Positions 22,457 through 31,525 are shown, counted from the first letter of the stretch. The stretch is DNA of 64,000 nt from Bacillus sp. FSL K6-3431 (GCF_038002605.1 NZ_JBBOCT010000001.1:3472001-3536000); one strand, 5' to 3'. Numbers and translations: made by a program. The notes: generated by a model from the sequence alone, not told the origin.

Positions 22457-23264
22457 ATTAAGCCTTTGGCATATTCTACTTGTTATTTGTTTAGTAGCTA
22501 GCTTCTTCCCGATGATTTGGATGATTAGTACAGCCTTTAAACAGCCGGACCAGCTATTCAGTGACTTTTTAAATCCTATTCCAGAACCAGCTGTATTTTC
22601 AAACTTCGTGCATGCATGGACATCCGTACCACTAGGGCGTTATTTAGCCAATTCATTCTTTGTATCTATTACCGTAACTGCATTTCAGTTGTTTACTAGT
22701 GTTTTGGCAGCATATGCATTTACACAATATGAATTTAAAGGGAAAAACATGCTGTTTTATCTCGCTGTAGCAAGTATGCTTGTGCCTATTCAAGTGACGA
22801 TGCTGCCGAATTATATCATGATGAGTGAAGCGAACCTTGTTAACACATATGCAGGTCTAATTTTACCTCAGTTAGCAAACGGGATGGGTATTTTTCTATT
22901 ACGTCAGGCTTTTCGATCCGTCCCTAAAAGTTTAATGGAATCAGCCCGTGTGGAAGGTGCTCGCGATTGGAAGCGGCTATGGCTTATTTTATTCCCAGCT
23001 GTGAAACCAACTGTTATTTCACTTGGTATTTTATTCTTCATTAACACATGGAATGAATATTTATGGCCATTATTGATGATTACAAATGAAGATATGCGTA
23101 CGATACCTCTTGCTCTGCAGATGTTCATTAGTGCTGAAGGTGGTACTTCTTGGGGCCCAATGATGGCAGTTGCTGTACTTGCTTCCTTACCGCCAATTGT
23201 TGCATTCTTGCTTGTACAAAAACATGTCATCAGCAGTTTTATGCATAGTGGTGTGAAAGGATAA
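22446..23264 (+). CDS. Sugar ABC transporter permease (MalG/UgpE type)
   Basis: The 272-residue product has six membrane segments and the EAA loop MESARVEGARDWKRLWLI at about residues 164-181. It overlaps the previous permease by 11 bases and pairs with it. An early SFFPMIWMISTAFK segment is typical of the MalG branch. Confidence 0.92.
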   Translation: MKVKLSLWHILLVICLVASFFPMIWMISTAFKQPDQLFSDFLNPIPEPAVFSNFVHAWTSVPLGRYLANSFFVSITVTAFQLFTSVLAAYAFTQYEFKGKNMLFYLAVASMLVPIQVTMLPNYIMMSEANLVNTYAGLILPQLANGMGIFLLRQAFRSVPKSLMESARVEGARDWKRLWLILFPAVKPTVISLGILFFINTWNEYLWPLLMITNEDMRTIPLALQMFISAEGGTSWGPMMAVAVLASLPPIVAFLLVQKHVISSFMHSGVKG

Positions 23265-23267
23265 TGG

Positions 23268-24434
23268 ATGAAAGGAATGAGTGATTTGCAGAAGGATGAT
23301 AATATGATTCAATTTGAGCAGGTAAATAAGACATTCGGTTCATTTCAAGTAATCAGTGACTTAAACTTATCTGTGCGAAAAGATGAGCGGCTCGTTTTAC
23401 TTGGTCCATCAGGTTGTGGAAAAACAACAATCATGAGGATGATTGCGGGGCTTGAAAAGCCGACAGCAGGCACGATTCGGATGGCAGGTCAAACGGTAAA
23501 TGAAGTAGAAGCGGAAGATCGAAATGTATCTATGGTGTTTCAAAATTATGCACTGTATCCACATTTAAATGTATTTGAAAACATTGCATTCTCTTTGACA
23601 TTAAGAAAAGTGAGCAAATCGATTGTACGAGAGCGTGTGGAAGAAGCAGCGAAGCTAACAGAAATACATCATCTCTTGGACCGAAGACCATATGAATTAT
23701 CAGGGGGGCAGCGTCAACGAGTTGCACTTAGCCGCGCCCTTGTTAGGGACACAGCTGTTTTTTTATTGGACGAGCCATTGTCTAATCTTGATGCCTTGCT
23801 TCGGGTAAGTGCACGAAATGATTTAATTGAACTACACGAGAAGATGCCGTCAACGATGGTCTATGTTACACATGATCAAACCGAGGCGATGACAATTGGA
23901 GAGCGAATTGCAATCATAAATAAAGGTAAATTACAGCAAGTTGGCACACCATCACAAATTTATAATGAACCAGCAAATCAATTTGTTGCACGCTTTATCG
24001 GCAGTCCGCCAATGAATCTTCTGCCAGTGGAGTTTTATAATAGTGTGTTGCGAATAGGTGCCCAGCTTTTTCGATTATCATCTGAAGTATATTTAAATAC
24101 GGAAGCGGATCTAACAGAAGAGGATATTATATTGGGCATTCGACCAGAGCTGATTAGTTTAGTAAAGGACGAGAAGGAAAAGAGCGGAAAAGGACTCAGT
24201 TTTCAAGCCTCTTATATTCGAAGCGAATATTTAGGTAATCATTACGTCCACCATTATGAATTAGAAGGTATACGGATTTTACAAATGTCTACTTATCCAG
24301 CTGATTGTAAGCAGGGTCAATCTGTTATTTTATTTATGCCATATGTATCTATTCACCTTTTTGAAAATAATGAAGCTGGAAAAAGAATAACTGGGCTTAA
24401 CGATTATTCTAATTCAGTATCATATATGTACTAG
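23268..24434 (+). CDS. Sugar ABC transporter ATP-binding protein (UgpC/MsmX type)
   Basis: The 388-residue product has Walker A GPSGCGKTT, Q-loop VFQNYALYPHL, signature LSGGQRQR, Walker B FLLDEPLSNLD and the H-loop VTHDQTEA, followed by a C-terminal MOI/TOBE regulatory domain from about residue 250. It powers the preceding permeases. In many Bacilli one MsmX ATPase serves several systems, so a dedicated ATPase inside the operon is notable. ATG 23268 has AAAGGA 6 bases upstream; ATG 23304 also has a good site (GAAGGA) and matches the usual start of the family. Confidence 0.92.
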   Translation: MKGMSDLQKDDNMIQFEQVNKTFGSFQVISDLNLSVRKDERLVLLGPSGCGKTTIMRMIAGLEKPTAGTIRMAGQTVNEVEAEDRNVSMVFQNYALYPHLNVFENIAFSLTLRKVSKSIVRERVEEAAKLTEIHHLLDRRPYELSGGQRQRVALSRALVRDTAVFLLDEPLSNLDALLRVSARNDLIELHEKMPSTMVYVTHDQTEAMTIGERIAIINKGKLQQVGTPSQIYNEPANQFVARFIGSPPMNLLPVEFYNSVLRIGAQLFRLSSEVYLNTEADLTEEDIILGIRPELISLVKDEKEKSGKGLSFQASYIRSEYLGNHYVHHYELEGIRILQMSTYPADCKQGQSVILFMPYVSIHLFENNEAGKRITGLNDYSNSVSYMY

Positions 24435-24522
24435 GGTCTAAAAGTTCATAAATATTACTGGGTCATGATAGCCATAGAAGTTTCTCTAATTTTTCATATA
24501 AATGTCAAAATTTAAGTACTTT

Positions 24523-24578
24523 CCTTAATAGTAGATTGGACAGGCTACCCCTCTCCAACTATTATAAGGATTTTTTTA
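24523..24578 (+). terminator. Terminator after the sugar ABC operon
   Basis: An imperfect long stem (CCTTAATAGTAGATTGGA with TCCAACTATTATAAGG) is followed by seven T. Confidence 0.75.
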
Positions 24579-24698
24579 TTTTGAATTTTAATAGTGAAAA
24601 TACAAATAATTGGTATAGTATAGTAAGAAATATGGTTAGGGGACCAGGTCAGGATTTGGGAACCGCCACATTGTATAACCTAAAGGGAGTGTAAAAGG

Positions 24699-25430
24699 GT
24701 GTCAATAAATTATAAACCCGCAATCCATTTTAATGAAGTTAATTATTCTGTAGATAATATTCATATTTTAAAAGGTATTACAGGGTCTTTCCCACAAGGT
24801 AAGATTACTACTTTAGTTGGTCCTTCTGGAGCGGGGAAAACGACATTGCTTAAATTATGTAATGGATTGAAATCTCCTACTGCGGGCGATATTTATATAA
24901 GTGATAAACAAATTAGTGAATATAATCCGGTTGAATTACGCCATATGGTTGGAATAGCACTTCAAAATGCTCCGATGATTAATGGAAGTGTATTTAAAAA
25001 TTTAGCATTGCCTTTAGAACTGCAAGGAAAACAGATGTCAGAAAAAGAGGCGATTAACTTTTTGGTTGATGTCGGTTTGGATGAAGAAATTTTACATAGG
25101 AACATTAGAGATTTATCAGGGGGGCAACGCCAAAAGGTATCGATTGCTCGTACACTTGTCAATCGCCCGCAAATATTATTATTAGATGAAATTACTTCTT
25201 CCTTAGATAAAGCATCGTTAAATGAAATTGAAGAACTAATAGTGAAAATTAATCAAAAGTATGAAGTTTCGATTATTTGGATTACACATAATTTGCATCA
25301 AGCGCAAACGATAGGAGATTACACTTGGGTGATGATGAATGGTCAGGTCATTGAAACGGGAGAAAGTGCACTACTTATCTCACCTTCAAATGAAAAAGTA
25401 AAACGCTTTGTAGAGGGGGCAATTGAATGA
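24699..25430 (+). CDS. fetA: FetA-like ABC transporter ATP-binding protein
   Basis: The 243-residue ATPase has Walker A GPSGAGKTT, signature DLSGGQRQKVS, Walker B ILLLDEITSSLD and the H-loop WITHN. Together with the overlapping fetB-like gene it matches the FetAB (YbbL/YbbM) pair, proposed in E. coli to export iron and relieve peroxide stress. The start is GTG with AAAGGGAG about 9 bases upstream. The symbol follows E. coli naming; function in this organism is inferred. Confidence 0.83.
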   Translation: MSINYKPAIHFNEVNYSVDNIHILKGITGSFPQGKITTLVGPSGAGKTTLLKLCNGLKSPTAGDIYISDKQISEYNPVELRHMVGIALQNAPMINGSVFKNLALPLELQGKQMSEKEAINFLVDVGLDEEILHRNIRDLSGGQRQKVSIARTLVNRPQILLLDEITSSLDKASLNEIEELIVKINQKYEVSIIWITHNLHQAQTIGDYTWVMMNGQVIETGESALLISPSNEKVKRFVEGAIE

Positions 25431-26182
25431 GTTTTGCTACCTTATCGATTACACTTATATTTGTCATGATACCGTTAATTCTATCAAAAACATTTAGACT
25501 AGGATTGGAAAAAGATACAATCATTGCAACGATGCGATCAATCATTCAACTATTGGCTGTCGGTTACATACTTAAATTTGTGTTTGAAGCAGAGAATGTA
25601 ATGTATATCATTTTAATGGTAACACTGATGATTGGCGCAGCAACCCAAAATGTGCGTAAAAAAGGGAAAGCCATAAAAGGAATTACTTGGAAGGTTGCCA
25701 TCACATTCATAGTTATTGAGATATTGACGCAGGGTATTTTAATTGGTTTCGATATTACGCCACCGACTGCTCAATATATTATATCAATTAGTGGGATGGT
25801 CATCGGAAATTCAATGGTGTTATCGATTCTTTTTCTTAACCGATTCACAGCGGAAGTGGAAGCGCATCAGGATGAAACAGAATTAATATTGTCACTTGGT
25901 GGAACACCGAAACAAGCAATACATACACAATTAATCCAATCGATTAAAGCAAGTATGATCCCGACAATTGAAAGTCAGAAAACAATTGGATTAGTCCAAT
26001 TACCTGGGATGATGAGTGGCCAAATTATCGCAGGGGCAGATCCAATCAGGGCGGTGCAGTTTCAGCTATTAATTGTCTTTCTTATTTTAACAAATGCAGC
26101 TGTCACAAGTGTGATGCTCGGATTTTTATCCTATCCAAGTTTATTTAATCAGCGCATGCAACTGCTAAGGGGAAAAAAATAG
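25427..26182 (+). CDS. fetB: FetB-like ABC transporter permease (UPF0014)
   Basis: A 251-residue membrane protein with about seven hydrophobic segments. The UPF0014 hallmarks are visible: RSIIQLLAVGY near residue 37, GMVIGNSMVLS near 128 and QLPGMMSGQIIAGADP near 190. Its ATG overlaps the fetA stop by 4 bases. It is followed by a terminator shared with the converging ABC-F gene. Confidence 0.87.
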   Translation: MSFATLSITLIFVMIPLILSKTFRLGLEKDTIIATMRSIIQLLAVGYILKFVFEAENVMYIILMVTLMIGAATQNVRKKGKAIKGITWKVAITFIVIEILTQGILIGFDITPPTAQYIISISGMVIGNSMVLSILFLNRFTAEVEAHQDETELILSLGGTPKQAIHTQLIQSIKASMIPTIESQKTIGLVQLPGMMSGQIIAGADPIRAVQFQLLIVFLILTNAAVTSVMLGFLSYPSLFNQRMQLLRGKK

Positions 26183-26185
26183 ATC

Positions 26186-26219
26186 AAAGGGATTGGAAAG
26201 ATGGAATCCAATCCCTTTT
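26186..26219. terminator. Bidirectional terminator between fetB and the ABC-F gene
   Basis: A 12-base stem (AAAGGGATTGGA with TCCAATCCCTTT) has T-rich exits in both directions. Confidence 0.88.
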
Positions 26220-26227
26220 GAAAAAAT

Positions 26228-27805
26228 CTATCTGTTAGCGTTTTCCATATCTCGTTTTTCAGCTAGAAGCCTTTGAAACTCAACTTCTAGTTCTTCTGAA
26301 GGTTCAATACTGAGTTGCCCGAGAACAGCGGTGATCTTGGTTTCTAATAAAAGGCGCTCATCTTCTTTCACATTTCGTTCTTTAGATGGTTCATAGTGGA
26401 CATACTCATCATAAGTTCCTGCAAATATGTGAATTTCTTGCTTCTCAATCGCTAAAATTTTCGTGGCAATGGATTGAATAAAACGACGGTCATGAGAAAC
26501 GAGTAATATGGTGCCTTCATAGTCTCTAAGTAGACCTTCAAGTGCTTCCACTGCCTCAATATCAAGAAAATTTGTAGGTTCATCTAAAATCAATGTGTTG
26601 ATTTCACTTACAAACAATTTTGCAAATGCTACTTTTACTCGTTCTCCGCCACTCAAGACGCCAACCTTTTTATAAACATCTTCCCTAAAGAAATGTAGCC
26701 TAGCTAGGACGGTACGAATAAAGGTCTCATCCTGGTTGGAAGTAGAGCGAACATTTTCTAAAATCGATTCATTTATATTCAATACGTCTAAATTTTGACT
26801 AAAATAACCAATCTTCATCGCAGGAGAGATATTTACACCAATTTCTTCATTCATTATTTTCTTAATGAAGGTTGTTTTTCCACTACCATTTTGCCCAATA
26901 ATGGCGAGTTTATCTCCACCCCTAATCTCAAAGCTTGCCTCATTCCAAAGTATCCTTTTGCCAATTGTTCCAGATAGATCTTTTACTCGTAAAACAATTC
27001 GACCTTTAAACGTTTCCTCGTTTGCTAGCTTCATCTTAACTTCAGGTAATTCTTTTGCTTTCTCCACTTCTTCCAACTTATCTAAACGTGTTTCAATCGC
27101 TTTTGCTGCTTTACGAAGTTTTTTTTGCTTATTCGCAAAATAAGGCTTAGCCCCTGTAATTTTTGCCTCCGAACGACTTACCTTTTTTGGCGTTTTCGTT
27201 GCTCTGGCAGCCTTTTGTTCCTTCACTATGAGCGCTTCTTCCAACTGTTTTTTCTTTTTTTCGTATTGTTCAAAGGCATTTTCCTGTTGTCTTCGCTCCA
27301 GATCTTTTTGAGCAACATAATCTGAATAATTCCCCTTATACTCCTTCACCTGTCCGTCATTTATTTCCCAAATGATCGTACAAAGTGAATCTAAAAAGGC
27401 GCGGTCATGCGAGACGATCACGATGGCGCCTTGCAATCTCATAAGTTGCTTTTCAAGTTTTTCGATATTTACTGTATCAAGATTTGTCGTAGGTTCATCC
27501 GCTAATAAAACCTCGGGTTTCTTTGAAAGTGCGTGATTAATATAGACCTGTGTCACCTCACCACCACTTTTTGTTGTATCGGTCCGCTTCAGCTGAGGTA
27601 ATAGTTCACATTTCGCATACGAAACAACTGTTCCGGAGCTTTGCTGTTTCTTATTAGCTAATAGCTCTAATAAAGTCGTTTTTCCACTGCCGTTTCTTCC
27701 AACTAAACCGATGCGATCCCGACTTTGAATAATCAAGTGTTTTGCATCAATTAATAATCGATCCTTTACATCCAGTTTTAACTGAGTAGCTTCTAATAAA
27801 ATCAT
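26228..27805 (-). CDS. Vga-family ABC-F ribosomal protection protein
   Basis: A 525-residue soluble protein with two ATPase domains and no membrane segment. The first has Walker A GRNGSGKTT, an unusual signature KSGGEVTQ and Walker B LLADEPTTNLD; the second has GQNGSGKTT, LSGGERVKV and LILDEPTNFLD. A charged linker (about residues 185-270) lies between them. The atypical first signature, the LLADEPTTNLD Walker B and the C-terminal LLLETKITAVL and SIEPSEELE closely match Vga(A) as I recall it. Vga proteins bind the ribosomal E site and displace lincosamides, streptogramin A and pleuromutilins. It is preceded by a leader peptide and attenuator, supporting drug-inducible control. The resistance spectrum is inferred. 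Confidence 0.9.
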   Translation of the reverse strand: MILLEATQLKLDVKDRLLIDAKHLIIQSRDRIGLVGRNGSGKTTLLELLANKKQQSSGTVVSYAKCELLPQLKRTDTTKSGGEVTQVYINHALSKKPEVLLADEPTTNLDTVNIEKLEKQLMRLQGAIVIVSHDRAFLDSLCTIIWEINDGQVKEYKGNYSDYVAQKDLERRQQENAFEQYEKKKKQLEEALIVKEQKAARATKTPKKVSRSEAKITGAKPYFANKQKKLRKAAKAIETRLDKLEEVEKAKELPEVKMKLANEETFKGRIVLRVKDLSGTIGKRILWNEASFEIRGGDKLAIIGQNGSGKTTFIKKIMNEEIGVNISPAMKIGYFSQNLDVLNINESILENVRSTSNQDETFIRTVLARLHFFREDVYKKVGVLSGGERVKVAFAKLFVSEINTLILDEPTNFLDIEAVEALEGLLRDYEGTILLVSHDRRFIQSIATKILAIEKQEIHIFAGTYDEYVHYEPSKERNVKEDERLLLETKITAVLGQLSIEPSEELEVEFQRLLAEKRDMENANR

Positions 27806-27838
27806 CTAATCATCCCCATTTGATCATGTGATGGAGAC

Positions 27839-27874
27839 AAAAATGCCTCCTATCCATTTTCAGAATAGGAGGCA
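27839..27874 (-). promoter_or_regulatory. Attenuator hairpin in the leader of the Vga-like gene
   Basis: Read on the minus strand, TGCCTCCTAT pairs with ATAGGAGGCA around an 11-base loop and is followed by TTTTT, a strong intrinsic terminator. It lies about 35 bases before the ABC-F start and has no gene to end except the short leader frame, so it must act inside the leader. A second hairpin (CAAAAAG with CTTTTTG) lies just upstream within the leader frame and may be part of an alternative fold. Confidence 0.82.
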
Positions 27875-27918
27875 CAGGTGCACAACAAAAAGAGACTCCT
27901 CCCTTTTTGTCCAACCAT
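27850..27918 (-). CDS. Putative 22-residue leader peptide of the Vga-like gene
   Basis: The frame starts ATG GTT GGA and ends TAG, encoding MVGQKGRSLFLLCTCASYSE followed by Asn-Gly. The stop codon falls inside the 3' arm of the attenuator hairpin, so a ribosome stalled on or finishing this frame would change whether the terminator forms. A modest AGGATTGG site precedes the ATG. The frame is too short to be judged by coding statistics; the case rests on its position relative to the hairpin. Confidence 0.65.
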   Translation of the reverse strand: MVGQKGRSLFLLCTCASYSENG

Positions 27919-28500
27919 GTTAAACCAATCCTATCCTGAAAAACTTCGTTAAATGGCATATTGAAAAAGCACAGATAAATAAAGTCTGTTAGTCAAAATG
28001 CCATAATCGATTGTTTTCAAAAAATAGGATTAGTACTTCATGTAATTGGGTCACCCTTCCGTTTTAAGTTAAGGTCATTATAAACTACATAAATTCATCT
28101 GTCTATAACTAGAATTATTAATTTTATTGCAAAGTGATGATGTGAAGCATCTATAAGTATAACGGCAACCATAAATAGGAGAGCAATGACAAACAAGTGA
28201 AGAGCAAATTTTTACCATATAATCTTTTATTTTTACCATTGTAATATCTCTAACTTTTCCTTAAGGTTAATGTAATAAACATCAGCTGAGTGCAGGACAG
28301 GTATCAAATTTGGTAAGAGTATGATTAAGTCAATTAGAAATGCATATTTGATCATCTATCATCAAATCAATGCACCGACTAAGTTTCTAGTAAAAAGGCT
28401 ATATTTCTTTAAACTAAGGGTTCCACTATTTTAATTGTTTACCTTATTTAAATGCCGAATATCTAAAAAAATTTAGAACAAGCAGTTTCAATTCTTTTTT
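27919..28500. other. Intergenic region without a supported gene
   Basis: About 580 bases between the Vga leader and the cre box hold no frame with a ribosome site. Promoters for both divergent units should lie here, but I could not find a convincing -35/-10 pair. A partly symmetrical TAACTTTTCCTTAAGGTTA near 28250 resembles a MerR-type operator, without a MerR gene nearby. Confidence 0.45.
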
Positions 28501-28514
28501 TGAAAGCGTTAACA
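28501..28514. promoter_or_regulatory. Catabolite-responsive element (cre box)
   Basis: TGAAAGCGTTAACA matches the CcpA consensus TGWNANCGNTNWCA at every position. It lies about 155 bases upstream of the solute-binding lipoprotein gene, implying carbon catabolite control. Confidence 0.8.
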
Positions 28515-28524
28515 TATTATTGAG

Positions 28525-28566
28525 CACTACCATCATTGTCCATATTAATGACGAATGATGGTAGTG
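28525..28566. repeat. 13-bp-arm inverted repeat downstream of the cre box
   Basis: CACTACCATCATT and AATGATGGTAGTG are perfect complements separated by 16 bases. There is no following T run, so it is more likely a regulator site or an RNA hairpin in the 5' leader than a terminator. Confidence 0.7.
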
Positions 28567-28667
28567 ATTAGGTACATATCAAAAAGTGATTGATAAAAAG
28601 GGGGGACATTTATCTTTTTCTGCAAATTTTTCCTACATTAACTTAAAAAAAGAGAAGGGGAATAAAA

Positions 28668-29975
28668 ATGCCATTAAACAAGAATTGGATTGCCTATACT
28701 ATGCTCTTTGTGTTGGTTCTTTTTTTATTAGTTGGCTGCAGTAAGGAAAAAGACGTTGCAACGAGTGTGAATGAATCTGATGAAAATGTTACCTTAACGG
28801 TGATGATGTGGGATGATTGGGGTCAAGATTATGGAAAATATATTAAAGAAGCAGTTGAGGAACAGTTCCCTCACATTACTTTGGAAAATGTCGGTGGGGA
28901 TACTGGTAACAAAGAGTGGATAGAAAATGCGCTTGCTGCAGATGTAGTACCGGATATTATATTTGCACATCGGCAATACCATGTAGATCTATTGAAAGAG
29001 TACGAGTTAGGGTATGATATGACGGAATTAATGGAAAGACATGAATTTGATTTATCACGATATGATCAGGGGCATTTAGATGAATGGAAATCTTGGTCAA
29101 ATGGTGAAACCTGGTTATTACCTTTTATGACTGACAGGTATGTTTTGCAATATAATAAAGATGTTTTTGACACGTTTGGGGTAGATTATCCGACTGATGG
29201 AATGAATTGGCAAGACGTGATTGATTTAGCTGCCAAGGTGACTGGGGAAAGAAACGGCGTTCAATTCCAAGGACTAAGTATAGAGGGTAATGCCCATCTA
29301 CCTTTAACTCAAATAATAGGTCAAACCCAATTAATCGATCCTGATACAGACGAAGTTTTATGGACAAAGAATCCTTATGTTAGCCAATGGCTACAAATGG
29401 TAGAACAGGTTAATAAAATACCTGGGAACATTCCTCCAGAAGGGGGCGAGGATATATGGTCAGTAGCAAGAACACTTGCAATGAGGCCTCTGTGGCTGGA
29501 TATGAGTACTCCGGAAGATTTAAATTGGGATATAGTCACTTACCCGCAATGGAAGGAAGCACCGAATATCGGACCGCTTGCAGGAGGATGGGCGTTAGGA
29601 GTAACCGCCGCAAGTAAGCACAAAGATGAAGCCATGGAAGTAATGAAATTTTTATACTCTGATGAGCATATAGGAAATTTAGGAGAGACTCCGATTCATG
29701 CACCGTTTCCACATTTATTTGAGAACATCAATATAAGTGAAAAATTGGAAGGTGAAAATTTTGCCAAATTTACCGATAAGAATTTGGAGTCACTTTTTAA
29801 ATTAAAAGCCGCAGGAGGGCCAAAGAGTAGATCTAAATACGATGTTGGAGCTTTTCTTCAAATAGAACATGTAGGAACCGACTTTCTTAAATCAGGGTTG
29901 GATGTCAACGACTTCTTACGGGAACTTACTGAAAAAGAGGAAATAAGAATTAAGGATGAGAAAGGAATGGACTAG
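28668..29975 (+). CDS. Orphan extracellular solute-binding lipoprotein (sugar type)
   Basis: A 435-residue family-1 solute-binding protein with lipobox LLVGC (Cys near residue 24), an early MMWDDWG strand and a mature domain of usual length. A strong AGAAGGGGAA site lies before the ATG. No permease or ATPase gene is adjacent on either side: the next gene is a convergent MFS exporter. It must therefore serve permeases encoded elsewhere, or act as a sensor or binding lipoprotein. Upstream lie a perfect cre box and a large inverted repeat, pointing to sugar-dependent control. Confidence 0.85.
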   Translation: MPLNKNWIAYTMLFVLVLFLLVGCSKEKDVATSVNESDENVTLTVMMWDDWGQDYGKYIKEAVEEQFPHITLENVGGDTGNKEWIENALAADVVPDIIFAHRQYHVDLLKEYELGYDMTELMERHEFDLSRYDQGHLDEWKSWSNGETWLLPFMTDRYVLQYNKDVFDTFGVDYPTDGMNWQDVIDLAAKVTGERNGVQFQGLSIEGNAHLPLTQIIGQTQLIDPDTDEVLWTKNPYVSQWLQMVEQVNKIPGNIPPEGGEDIWSVARTLAMRPLWLDMSTPEDLNWDIVTYPQWKEAPNIGPLAGGWALGVTAASKHKDEAMEVMKFLYSDEHIGNLGETPIHAPFPHLFENINISEKLEGENFAKFTDKNLESLFKLKAAGGPKSRSKYDVGAFLQIEHVGTDFLKSGLDVNDFLRELTEKEEIRIKDEKGMD

Positions 29976-30091
29976 GAATGAGGAGAAGATGACAACGATA
30001 GAAACTGAAAAAACAAGGTATACAATCTTTGACATCTAAGTTTTTAAACAATTAAGCTAGTGTTAAAAGGCTCATGATTAGACATTAATAG

Positions 30092-30126
30092 AAAAGAGGA
30101 AACAGTACAAAATTGTTTCCTCTTTT
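30092..30126. terminator. Bidirectional terminator
   Basis: A 13-base perfect stem (AAAAGAGGAAACA with TGTTTCCTCTTTT) lies between the solute-binding gene and the convergent MFS gene. Confidence 0.88.
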
Positions 30127-30128
30127 GC

Positions 30129-31355
30129 CTATTTCCCTTCTGCAACAACAAATTCCTTTTTTCCCGCACGCATGCCCGAAATAAACAGAGCCACTGTTGC
30201 GATGAAAAAGAGTGATAAAGGGATGGTCCAGCCATATGTTACATCATGCAAGAAGCCAAACAGTACTGGACCGATTGCTGCGAGACTGTATCCGAAAGAT
30301 TGTGCCATGCCAGATAATTCAGCCGCTTCATGCGGTGTATTGGTGCGAAGCGTGAAAAACATCATCGCAAGCCCAAAGGCGGAACCACCAGCTATCCCGA
30401 GAAAGATCATCCATAGTGGAATCAATGCTACACCACCAATTAAAATTCCTCCAAAACCAATCATGAAAAAAGCTGCAGTTAATACAACGAGTATTCTTTG
30501 ATCTTTTAACTGTCCCGCAATAACTGGAATGATAAATGTCATCGGTAGTTGAGCAAATTGCATTAAAGAAAGCATCCAACCAGCCTGGCCTGCGTGGACA
30601 CCTTGCACTTTTAACACTTCAGGCAACCAAGCGGAAGTTGTATAAAATATAAATGATTGCAAGCCCATAAATAATGTGATGTTCCATGCTAATGGAGAGC
30701 GCCAAAGAGCAAGTGATTGCTGCTTTTTAGTTGGAATATTTGATATATCTGCTTGTTTTTTATTGTTCAATTGGGGTAACCAAACAATAGCGGCAATGAA
30801 TGATAGAAGGGCCCAACATCCTAATGCACCTTCCCACCCAAAGCGTGCACCACTTGCAAGGGGAACACTAATACCGGCAGCTATTGCACCGGATAAATTC
30901 ATCGCTACGGAATAGAAACCCGTTAATAAACCAATATGGAGAGGAAAATTGAGCTTGATCAAACTTGGTAATAATACATTACCAAACGCAATAGAAAGAC
31001 CTAAAAGAAATGTGCCTATCAGTAAATACGGTGTTGTACCTATTGACCGTATAACAATACCTAAAGTTAACAAACAAAGAGAGGCAAATAATGTCCTTTC
31101 CAAGCCAAATCGCCGAGCAAGTTTCGGTGCGAATGGAGAAATAAGTGCAAATGCGAGTAATGGAATGGTAGTTAGGAAGCCTGCTAGCACATTTGAAATA
31201 TTCAAGGAATCTCGTATCGAGGAAATTAATGGCCCAACAGAGGTTAAAGGTGACCGAAGTGTAGAGGCAATAAAAATAACCCCGATAATAAGAATCCAAT
31301 AGTGACGTGTGAATTGTATTTTTCTACTTGTGTGTACTGATTGTTGAACTGCCAA
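30129..31355 (-). CDS. MFS transporter, CynX/NimT family
   Basis: A 408-residue membrane protein with 12 predicted hydrophobic segments. The first helix ends with STLRSPLTSVGPLI, and the loop FAPKLARRFGLERTLF after helix 2 is typical of the CynX/NimT branch, whose members export cyanate, nitroimidazoles or other small organic anions. The start is TTG with GGGGG about 7 bases upstream. It is divergent from a tetR gene about 170 bases away, which may regulate it. The substrate is unknown. Confidence 0.85.
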   Translation of the reverse strand: MAVQQSVHTSRKIQFTRHYWILIIGVIFIASTLRSPLTSVGPLISSIRDSLNISNVLAGFLTTIPLLAFALISPFAPKLARRFGLERTLFASLCLLTLGIVIRSIGTTPYLLIGTFLLGLSIAFGNVLLPSLIKLNFPLHIGLLTGFYSVAMNLSGAIAAGISVPLASGARFGWEGALGCWALLSFIAAIVWLPQLNNKKQADISNIPTKKQQSLALWRSPLAWNITLFMGLQSFIFYTTSAWLPEVLKVQGVHAGQAGWMLSLMQFAQLPMTFIIPVIAGQLKDQRILVVLTAAFFMIGFGGILIGGVALIPLWMIFLGIAGGSAFGLAMMFFTLRTNTPHEAAELSGMAQSFGYSLAAIGPVLFGFLHDVTYGWTIPLSLFFIATVALFISGMRAGKKEFVVAEGK

Positions 31356-31490
31356 GATGATGCCCCCGAAAAATTAGTAGTAAAATGAATATCCGTTCTT
31401 AATAAGCGTACCATTGCAATCGTTTATTGTAAAAATTAAAAAGGTGGATGAAGCATTCATATTCAAAGTTTTCATCAGAAGTAAGGGAGA

Positions 31491-31519
31491 TTGACACTTA
31501 CCTACTAGTAAGTTAATAT
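31491..31519 (+). promoter_or_regulatory. Promoter with embedded operator before tetR
   Basis: TTGACA and TAATAT are separated by exactly 17 bases. The spacer contains the near-palindrome ACTTACCTACTAGTAAGT, a plausible TetR operator that would block RNA polymerase. The tetR ATG lies only 6 bases after the -10 box, so transcription should begin on or beside the start codon. Confidence 0.78.
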
Positions 31520-31525
31520 GAAAAA

